Shown here piece after piece: positions 1 through 5,257 of a stretch of DNA of 8,985 nucleotides. Below the pieces are notes generated by a model. The model had not been told where the DNA came from. It worked only from the letters and a program-made list of their open reading frames with translations, and ran no database searches. Both the position numbers and the translations under genes were made by a program. Source of the stretch: Treponema sp. (lineage in GTDB: Bacteria; Spirochaetota; Spirochaetia; Treponematales; Breznakiellaceae); the NCBI GenBank assembly GCA_009786625.1, contig WQRT01000051.1:1-8985 (forward strand), given 5' to 3'. Position 1 is the stretch's first letter; each line of letters opens with the position of its first letter.

Positions 1-1470
1 CAGTGGCTTAACATACCAATCGAAAAATTAGGCGTTACTGTTTTTAAAGGTGAAGGAGAAGTCCCCAGGGATGATGATTCGGCGGGGATCTGGAAGAGTG
101 TGGGTATCAATAGGATTTCTTATCTTCCGCGTGAAGATAACTGGTGGGGTCCTGTGGGAACCACCGGCCCATGCGGTCCTGATTCTGAAATGTTTTATTA
201 CATGGGGGACGCTCCCTGCGGGCCTGATTGCAAACCCGGCTGTTCGTGCAATAAGTGGCTTGAGATTTGGAACGATGTTTTCATGCAGTATATCAAGAAC
301 GCGAAAGGCGAATACGAGCCTCTTTCGCGAAAATGCGTTGACACCGGCATGGGCATCGAAAGAACGATTACTGTTCTAAACGGAAAATCAAGCGTTTACG
401 ATACGACGATTTTTGAGCCGATTATAGCCGCGATAGAAAAAGCCGGTAATTGCAAATACACAAGCGGAAAGAATATCGAAACAGATCGATCGATACGCAT
501 TATCGCTGATCATGTGCGATCCGCGACATTTATTTTAGGCGATCCAAAAGCGGTCACGCCTTCCAATGTGGGCGCAGGATATGTCCTGCGCCGTTTGATA
601 CGCCGCGCAGTAAGGCACGGGCGGAAACTATCAGGCGAAGGTATGGAACTCTCCCCTATCGCCGAAGCCGTTATCGATCAATTTAAAGGACCGTACCCAG
701 AGTTAAATGAAAAACGCGGCTTCATTCTTGACGAGTTTATTAAAGAAGAAGCGAAATTCATGGAAACGCTTCAGAAGGGAGAACATGAATTTGAAAAACT
801 GCTTCCCAATCTATTAAAAGATCCGCGAAAGATAATGTCCGGGCGGCTTGCGTTTAAATTGTACGATACATACGGGTTTCCCATCGAACTGACTGAAGAA
901 CTCGCTGCGGAATGCGGAATGACTGTAAACAGGGAAGAATTTGACGAGGCGTTTAAAAAACATCAGGAGCTGTCCCGATCCCAAAGCGGGCAGTCATTTA
1001 AGGGAGGTCTTGTGGATCAAGGGGAGATGGCAGTAAAGTACCATACCGCTACCCACCTTATGCACAAGGCTTTAAAAACAGTGCTTGGGGATCATGTCGC
1101 CCAAAAAGGCAGTAATATTACTGCCGAGCGTTTAAGGTTCGATTTTACCCACGATGCGCCGATGACTGAACAACAGATTAAAGCGGTTGAGGATATTGTA
1201 AATGAGCAAATAAACAGGGATTTGAATGTCTTTATGGAAACGATGGGTCTTGAAGAGGCGAAAAACAGCGGGGCAATCGCTCTTTTTGGAGAAAAATACG
1301 AAGCGCAGGTGAAAGTTTATACAATAGGATTATCTCCTTCCGATTTTTTTACAAAAGAAGTCTGCGGCGGCCCGCATGTGGAAAAAACCGGAGTATTAGG
1401 AAAATTCAAGATCCAAAAAGAACAATCATCATCAGCAGGAATAAGAAGAATCAGAGCCGTCTTAGAGTGA
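1..1470 (+). CDS. alaS: Alanyl-tRNA synthetase, short form (3' part, N-terminus missing)
   Basis: Charges tRNA-Ala with alanine in the cytoplasm. The frame is open from base 1, giving 489 visible residues, so the class II motif 1 region lies upstream. Visible in order: NWWGPVGTTGPCGPDSE in the aminoacylation core; a cysteine cluster C73-x3-C77-x3-C81-x-C83; LEIWNDVFMQY; the class II motif 3 DTGMGIERT; the helical tRNA-binding region with YVLRRLIRRAVRHGRK; then the editing domain with H348-TAT-H352 and C455-GGP-H459, its zinc-binding set. The protein stops a few residues after SSSAGIRRIRAVLE, so the C-terminal dimerisation (C-Ala) domain of the roughly 875-residue E. coli type is absent. The beta-barrel segment that usually precedes the editing domain also seems missing, since only about 16 residues separate SFKGG from HTATH. 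This matches the roughly 600-residue AlaRS of Borrelia and Treponema. The identification is secure; the start cannot be seen. Confidence 0.97.
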   Translation, partial: QWLNIPIEKLGVTVFKGEGEVPRDDDSAGIWKSVGINRISYLPREDNWWGPVGTTGPCGPDSEMFYYMGDAPCGPDCKPGCSCNKWLEIWNDVFMQYIKNAKGEYEPLSRKCVDTGMGIERTITVLNGKSSVYDTTIFEPIIAAIEKAGNCKYTSGKNIETDRSIRIIADHVRSATFILGDPKAVTPSNVGAGYVLRRLIRRAVRHGRKLSGEGMELSPIAEAVIDQFKGPYPELNEKRGFILDEFIKEEAKFMETLQKGEHEFEKLLPNLLKDPRKIMSGRLAFKLYDTYGFPIELTEELAAECGMTVNREEFDEAFKKHQELSRSQSGQSFKGGLVDQGEMAVKYHTATHLMHKALKTVLGDHVAQKGSNITAERLRFDFTHDAPMTEQQIKAVEDIVNEQINRDLNVFMETMGLEEAKNSGAIALFGEKYEAQVKVYTIGLSPSDFFTKEVCGGPHVEKTGVLGKFKIQKEQSSSAGIRRIRAVLE

Positions 1471-1484
1471 TTAGTAATTAGACA

Positions 1485-1544
1485 CTATCCCCTAACCCCT
1501 AATTCCTAACCTCTATCCCCTACCCCCTAATCCCTATTCCCTAA
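1485..1544. repeat. Degenerate C-rich heptamer-like repeat; minus-strand G-quadruplex candidate
   Basis: Eight C-runs of 2 to 5 bases are separated by TA, TAA, TAAT or TATT-like spacers. The runs start at 1489, 1496, 1505, 1510, 1517, 1523, 1532 and 1539, a mean period of about 7. On the minus strand, 1541 to 1517 has four G-runs (3, 3, 5 and 4) with loops of 4, 4 and 2 bases, which fits the canonical G-quadruplex pattern. The tract is noncoding, begins 15 bases after the alaS stop and ends 86 bases before the next start. No copy elsewhere in the window was noticed. Confidence 0.8.
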
Positions 1545-1580
1545 AAAGATTGCGGTTTTGAAAATTAATAACCTTTCCCC

Positions 1581-1609
1581 TTATCATTTGTTTAAATAAG
1601 TGATATATT
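1581..1609 (+). promoter_or_regulatory. Putative sigma-70-type promoter for the isomerase-nusB-TPR operon
   Basis: TTATCA at 1581-1586 (4 of 6 to the -35 consensus), a 17-base spacer, then TATATT at 1604-1609 (5 of 6 to the -10 consensus). The predicted start, about 1616, falls just before the AGAAGGA ribosome site (1618-1624), so the leader would be unusually short. Another -35-like box, TTGAAA, lies at 1558-1563. The region is AT-rich, so a chance match is possible. Confidence 0.35.
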
Positions 1610-1629
1610 AACCTTATAGAAGGATTTTT

Positions 1630-2727
1630 ATGAAAAAGACATTATTTGTGATTTTGGGAGTAATTACTACTGTCTCGCTTTTCGCGCAGGCTGGATTGCA
1701 GCCGGCGGCGACAATTAACCTGATCAGGACGGAACCCATTACAGTTGGGCAACTTCGTACGGAAGTAAGCCGTATAGAAAGCCAGCCGCAGCAGATGCAG
1801 GCGTTTTTGGCGCAGTTAACCCAGGAGATGGGGCGATCTCCGACAACCGCAGAATCGCAAAGACGCCTGCGTACCCATGTTCTTGACATAATGATCAATG
1901 AAAGGCTCGTTATACAAGCAGCCGAACGTGACAGGGTTAATTTAACTGATAATGAATTAAACCAGCAGATTCAGCAGTACCGCGCCGCAGTGGCTCAACA
2001 GTTGGGACGCCAGCCGACAGATGCGGAATTCAGCCAGGTTATTATGAACGAAAGCGGTCTTAATATGAACGATTTCAGGGATCAACTGCGCAAGCAGATG
2101 TTAGTTCAAAAATATTTAATGCACAGAAAAGGCGAATTGATTAACTCGGTACAGCAGCCCTCAGAAGCTGATATTCTCGCTCAATTCAATCTTTCAAGAA
2201 GCGAACTTGTCCGTCCTGAGACTGTCCGCTGTTCTGTAATACAGGTTTCATACGGCGCTGACGCAGCTTCAAGAACGGCTGCAAGGGCGTTGACAGACAG
2301 ACTGTTTCAGGAGATTGGCTCAAATCCTTCCAGATTTGACGAAGTTGCCGCCCGCAGCGCAGCACCAAATTCGGGTTATCAAGCCGGGGATTTTGGTTTT
2401 GTTCCGAGGAACCGCGAAGCCTTTTCTTCACTCGGCCAGGAGTTTATGAATGTAGTGTTCGGCCTTCAGCAGGGACAGGTATCAAGAATTATAGAAGGGC
2501 TGCAGGGTTTTCAAATCGTTAAAGTAACCGAAAATTACGCGCACAGAGTCCTTGAACTTGACGACATCCTTCAACCCGGAAGAAGAGGAACTGTAAGGGA
2601 ACATATCGGACAGATGCTTTTTGCTCAGAGACAGCAAGCAATTCTGGCACAGGCGACCCAGGAATTAATTACAGAGCTGCGGACAGGAAATCCTTTTCAG
2701 ATATTTGAAAGTAATCTGAACTGGTGA
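1630..2727 (+). CDS. Exported SurA/PrsA-like peptidyl-prolyl cis-trans isomerase (parvulin family)
   Basis: Probable periplasmic folding chaperone that helps exported or outer-membrane proteins fold. The 365 residues open with a signal peptide (KK, a hydrophobic stretch at about 5-18, likely cut after A19-Q-A21). Residues about 35-165 are a Gln-rich helical region resembling a SurA N-terminal chaperone domain (ILDIMINERLVIQAA-like helix, NDFRDQLRKQMLVQKYL). Residues about 195-300 form one parvulin domain, ending in GDFGFVPR, then FGLQQGQVSRIIEGLQGFQIVKVTE. A C-terminal helix (about 315-352) follows, as in SurA. E. coli SurA has two parvulin domains; here I see one. The start is supported by AGAAGGA at 1618-1624, 5 bases upstream. 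As I recall, the T. pallidum counterpart is the antigen Tpn39b (TP1016), which sits beside alaS and nusB. The family is clear; whether the domain is catalytic or only a chaperone cannot be told here. Confidence 0.88.
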   Translation: MKKTLFVILGVITTVSLFAQAGLQPAATINLIRTEPITVGQLRTEVSRIESQPQQMQAFLAQLTQEMGRSPTTAESQRRLRTHVLDIMINERLVIQAAERDRVNLTDNELNQQIQQYRAAVAQQLGRQPTDAEFSQVIMNESGLNMNDFRDQLRKQMLVQKYLMHRKGELINSVQQPSEADILAQFNLSRSELVRPETVRCSVIQVSYGADAASRTAARALTDRLFQEIGSNPSRFDEVAARSAAPNSGYQAGDFGFVPRNREAFSSLGQEFMNVVFGLQQGQVSRIIEGLQGFQIVKVTENYAHRVLELDDILQPGRRGTVREHIGQMLFAQRQQAILAQATQELITELRTGNPFQIFESNLNW

Positions 2728-2728
2728 T
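2723..2728 (+). promoter_or_regulatory. nusB ribosome binding site overlapping the upstream stop codon
   Basis: GGTGAT matches the 3' half of the extended Shine-Dalgarno consensus AGGAGGTGAT and lies 4 bases before the nusB ATG. The TGA stop of the isomerase gene (2725-2727) is inside it, so ribosomes ending the first gene would sit on the second gene's start site. This favours translational coupling. Confidence 0.5.
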
Positions 2729-2732
2729 ATAA

Positions 2733-3167
2733 ATGGCGTCCAGGCGTAAAGGCCGTATTCTTGCATTTCAGGCTCTTTACTTCTGGGAAGCCAACCAAGT
2801 CCCGGTGGATGAGCTTCTTTCCTTTGACTGGGTGGATGAAGATAAACTTGCCAAACTTGATGAAGGTATCGCTGTTTTTTCGCGTAACATGATTGCCGGA
2901 GTAATCGAAAATATCACGGAAGTCGACAATCTTGTTAAAAAGCATCTTGATAACTGGGATATTACACGTCTTAACCGTGTAGATCTTGCAGTTCTAAGAA
3001 TATCCGTTTATTCATTTTTGTATCATGATATTTCACCTTCTATTATAATTGACGAAGCTATCGGTATATGCAGAGAGTTCGGCGCGGATGAGTCCTTTAA
3101 ATTTGTAAACGGCGTTCTTGACAGCGTCCGAAAAACATTACAATCTTCCGCAAAAGATAAAAAATGA
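2733..3167 (+). CDS. nusB: Transcription antitermination factor NusB
   Basis: All-helical RNA-binding protein that pairs with NusE (ribosomal protein S10) on boxA RNA to keep RNA polymerase elongating through rRNA operons. The 144 residues match the usual NusB length. The N-terminal arginine-rich RNA-binding segment SRRKGRILAFQALY is at 3-16. The conserved second half is also clear: WDITRLNRVDLAVLRISVYSFLY at about 75-97, then IIIDEAIGICREFG (104-117), then SFKFVNGVLDSV (121-132). It starts 5 bases after the isomerase gene, and its TGA overlaps the ATG of the next gene as ATGA, so the three genes are probably one transcript. No boxA-like or autoregulatory structure was recognised nearby. Identification is firm. 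Confidence 0.96.
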   Translation: MASRRKGRILAFQALYFWEANQVPVDELLSFDWVDEDKLAKLDEGIAVFSRNMIAGVIENITEVDNLVKKHLDNWDITRLNRVDLAVLRISVYSFLYHDISPSIIIDEAIGICREFGADESFKFVNGVLDSVRKTLQSSAKDKK

Positions 3168-4765
3168 AAATTTCGGGTAACAACGGCGGCTTATTGCGCA
3201 TAACGATGCTGTCAGGCGCGATATTTTTAATAATGTCAGGCAGTATTTTTTTCTTTGTCACGTTAATCGAAAGAAACAACTCGTTAAAAGTAACTCATGA
3301 AAATTTTCATTATTTGCTGCGGGAATGGGATGCGTTAAAAAACGACATCTTCGGAACCGAAAGAGAGTACGCTTTTTTAAATGAGGAGCTTGACCGTCTG
3401 GAAAAAGCCGCCATCGGCGTTGAATCATGGCTTTCCATTCTAAAACGAAGGAGGGCTTTATCTCTTGTCCATCCGCCGTCTCTTTCCAATTACCATGAGT
3501 CCATCAACAGGGCGTTATCTGCATATCCGCTTTCACAGCCTGTTGCCGTTTTAGCGTCTGCCGCTCTGATAAAAGACAGCGCGTTAAATCCGCAGTCCGA
3601 AGAAAAACTGCGCGGCTGGCTGCCTCTTATGAACGATTTTAACACGCTTCGTTTAAGTATTCACGCGCTTCTCGGCGATTTTAAAAATCCTCAAGCGGCG
3701 CTTTCAATTCCGGACAATGTTCACTCTGACGGAACCGCCGCGGTTTCAATCGATCTTGCTTTATTAAAAATTCTTCGAGGGGACAAAAGAGGCGCTTCTT
3801 CCGATATCCAGACGATACTAAATGATAACACAATATCCGCGCTGCGTTTCGCGGCTGAGTATAATTACGATTTTGGAGATTTGATAAAGAGCGCACAGTA
3901 TTTCGCGGATATAAATGATGATGCGGCGAATATCCGCCAGGCCGACGCGCTGTATCTGGCAGGTTTTATTGACAGCGCTAAAATAATTTGGTCAATGATG
4001 CCGGGATATACTTGTCTTTACAATATGGCGGTAACTACGGATGATCCGAATGAACAGAGAGGTTACCTTGAAAGACTTGTAAATATAGAAGCGGTTTCAT
4101 CGTCTGTTCCGGCGAAACAATTCGGCATGATCAGGTACAGCCGTTTTCTTGAAAGAAGCGCCGCGCTTTCATTTTTGCAGAATATTTCTGATTTTCCGCC
4201 GGGGCGCTTCCCCTATATTGATTTAGAAATAGTAAGACGCACATCTCCCGTCTGGAATATAGACAGAAGAACCGCCGAAACATGGCTCCTTCTTGACAGG
4301 CACGGCGATGATGAAGAGTTATACAGGTGGGCGGCGTGGAATTTATTCATACACAGAAAATACGACGAAACAGCCATCCTCCTTGAGAGATTGGACAGAT
4401 TGCAGATTAAAAGCCGGTGGGCGCAGGTCTTTTCTGTAGTTCAATTGATGTACAATGGTTATTTAAGCGATGCGCAGGAGATACTCAGTTCAATTCCCGA
4501 TGAATCGGCGGATTGGTCCGTATACGCGAATTTAGGCAGAATTCTTGAAGAGATGAGGATGTCATCCCGCGCACTTGAGCAGTACGAGCTTGCTTCCGCA
4601 AAAGTGCGTGATAACAAGACCGCCTCGCTTGTCCAGATGCGTATCGCAAGATGTTTTACCGCCATGAACCGCCCGATGGAAGTGATCCGCGTTCTTCAAT
4701 ATGCCGCCGATCTTGACCCTGATAATATGAGCGCTGGTCTTGAGTTACAGAGACTTGGGTTGTAA
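3164..4765 (+). CDS. Uncharacterised membrane-anchored protein with C-terminal TPR repeats
   Basis: Function unknown. The 533 residues start with a single hydrophobic segment at about 13-35 (TMLSGAIFLIMSGSIFFFVTLI) and no cleavage site, so the protein is probably held in the inner membrane by its N-terminus. A helical, charged, possibly coiled segment follows (about 40-100). The rest looks like a helical-repeat solenoid. The best TPR units are at about 450-482 (WSVYANLGRILEEMRMSSRALEQYELA-like) and 487-520 (RIARCFTAMNRPMEVIRVLQYAADLDPDN); weaker ones lie at 386-417 and 419-447. TPRs normally bind other proteins. No catalytic motif was seen. The ATG is fixed by its ATGA overlap with nusB; no clear Shine-Dalgarno precedes it, so translation probably depends on coupling. 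T. pallidum has, as I recall, a hypothetical protein at this position. Topology is not certain from the flanking charges. Confidence 0.85.
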   Translation: MKISGNNGGLLRITMLSGAIFLIMSGSIFFFVTLIERNNSLKVTHENFHYLLREWDALKNDIFGTEREYAFLNEELDRLEKAAIGVESWLSILKRRRALSLVHPPSLSNYHESINRALSAYPLSQPVAVLASAALIKDSALNPQSEEKLRGWLPLMNDFNTLRLSIHALLGDFKNPQAALSIPDNVHSDGTAAVSIDLALLKILRGDKRGASSDIQTILNDNTISALRFAAEYNYDFGDLIKSAQYFADINDDAANIRQADALYLAGFIDSAKIIWSMMPGYTCLYNMAVTTDDPNEQRGYLERLVNIEAVSSSVPAKQFGMIRYSRFLERSAALSFLQNISDFPPGRFPYIDLEIVRRTSPVWNIDRRTAETWLLLDRHGDDEELYRWAAWNLFIHRKYDETAILLERLDRLQIKSRWAQVFSVVQLMYNGYLSDAQEILSSIPDESADWSVYANLGRILEEMRMSSRALEQYELASAKVRDNKTASLVQMRIARCFTAMNRPMEVIRVLQYAADLDPDNMSAGLELQRLGL

Positions 4766-4772
4766 ATGCCGC

Positions 4773-4801
4773 TTGACTGTTATCCGCGGTTTTTGTATAT
4801 T
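4773..4801 (+). promoter_or_regulatory. Sigma-70-type promoter for groES
   Basis: TTGACT at 4773-4778 (5 of 6), a spacer of exactly 17 bases, and TATATT at 4796-4801 (5 of 6). The predicted start is near 4808, giving a leader of about 28 bases that contains the ribosome site. It begins 8 bases after the TPR gene stop. A 5-bp inverted repeat, CGGTT (4787-4791) and AACCG (4803-4807), brackets the -10 box. No CIRCE heat-shock operator (TTAGCACTC-N9-GAGTGCTAA) is present. Confidence 0.65.
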
Positions 4802-4835
4802 GAACCGTAAATATTATTAAATTTGGAGGAGATAT

Positions 4836-5108
4836 ATGAAAGTAAGGCCTTTGGCTGACCGGGTTTTGGTTAAACTTGAAAAAAATGAAGCAAAAACCGC
4901 CGGAGGAATTATCATTCCTGATACAGCTCAGGAAAAAACCCAGCAGGGAACAGTCGCAGCCGTCGGACCGGGTACGGAAAAAGAAAAAATTACCGTTAAC
5001 GCCGGTGACAGGGTTATGTATGATAAATATGCCGGAACCCAGATTAAGATTGACGGCGAAGAGCACTTGATCTTAAAAATCGCGGACATTGTCGCTGTAG
5101 TTGAGTAA
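4836..5108 (+). CDS. groES: Co-chaperonin GroES
   Basis: Forms the heptameric lid of the GroEL folding chamber in the cytoplasm. The 90 residues cover a full-length Gro[13 protein letters not shown] (3-13) is the first conserved strand. The mobile loop that grips GroEL is at about 18-34, with GGIIIPD at its tip. The roof hairpin is about 44-57 ([14 protein letters not shown]), followed by the [12 protein letters not shown] block and the C-terminal [13 protein letters not shown] strong Shine-Dalgarno, GGAGGAG at 4825-4831, lies 4 bases before the ATG, the best ribosome site in the window and consistent with high expression. It has its own promoter. groEL is not adjacent; the next gene is an unrelated lipoprotein. 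Separate groES and groEL loci are, as I recall, the rule in Treponema. Confidence 0.97.
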   Translation: MKVRPLADRVLVKLEKNEAKTAGGIIIPDTAQEKTQQGTVAAVGPGTEKEKITVNAGDRVMYDKYAGTQIKIDGEEHLILKIADIVAVVE

Positions 5109-5121
5109 CCGAGATATCAGA

Positions 5122-5168
5122 AGCGGATTAACACAGATTAGATTTATTTAAATCTGTGTTAGTCCGTT
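5122..5168. repeat. Long imperfect inverted repeat downstream of groES; possible terminator
   Basis: Left arm 5124-5139 pairs with right arm 5151-5166 over 16 positions with a single G-T mismatch (wobble in RNA). It can extend outward by two more pairs to 5122 and 5168, one of them a wobble. The loop is 11 AT-rich bases (5140-5150), and an alternative pairing of AGATTT (5140-5145) with AAATCT (5150-5155) is possible. It starts 13 bases after the groES stop. There is no U-run after the right arm, so it is not a classical intrinsic terminator; it could be a 3' RNA-stabilising stem or a dispersed repeat element. Confidence 0.6.
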
Positions 5169-5173
5169 CAATC

Positions 5174-5191
5174 GTGAACCTGCCGGTTCAC
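5174..5191. terminator. Perfect 7-bp hairpin, possible terminator
   Basis: GTGAACC (5174-5180) pairs perfectly with GGTTCAC (5185-5191) around a TGCC loop. It lies 5 bases beyond the long inverted repeat and is followed by TAATATTT, a weak U-rich tail. Together the two stems may end the groES transcript. Confidence 0.4.
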
Positions 5192-5212
5192 TAATATTTG
5201 GTTCCGCAGAAG

Positions 5213-5226
5213 TCCATGTTCCATGT
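5213..5226 (+). repeat. Two perfect tandem copies of TCCATGT
   Basis: Copies are at 5213-5219 and 5220-5226, immediately upstream of the extended -10 element of the lipoprotein gene, roughly where a -35 region or activator site would lie. Two copies of a heptamer can arise by chance or slippage. Confidence 0.5.
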
Positions 5227-5238
5227 TGCAAGTTTTTA

Positions 5239-5247
5239 TGGTACAAT
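5239..5247 (+). promoter_or_regulatory. Extended -10 promoter element for the lipoprotein gene
   Basis: TGG followed by TACAAT (5242-5247) fits the extended -10 pattern TGnTATAAT with one mismatch. No good -35 is found at 16-18 bases; TTGCAA at 5226-5231 is only 10 bases away. The expected transcription start (about 5254) is within a few bases of the chosen ATG at 5258. Confidence 0.4.
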
Positions 5248-5257
5248 ATCTTCCTTG

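Noticed and set aside
50..379. Open frame of 109 codons in another plus frame
   Set aside because: It overlaps the clear AlaRS frame, which shows class II motifs throughout; this one has no recognisable protein features.
1485..1544. CRISPR array or true telomere
   Set aside because: Units are about 7 bases, degenerate and without spacers, so it is not CRISPR; it lies inside a continuous gene neighbourhood, so it is not a chromosome end.
4769..4794. CCGC/GCGG pair followed by TTTTT as a terminator after the TPR gene
   Set aside because: Only a 4-bp stem with a large loop, and it overlaps the much better groES promoter.
4656..5066. Minus-strand open frame of 136 codons opposite groES
   Set aside because: It runs antisense to the full groES gene and the end of the TPR gene, both strongly supported; it has no homology I recognise.
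5198..5257. Upstream TTG start for the lipoprotein
   Set aside because: It would place 20 residues before a complete lipoprotein signal peptide, has no Shine-Dalgarno, and lies upstream of the best -10 element.
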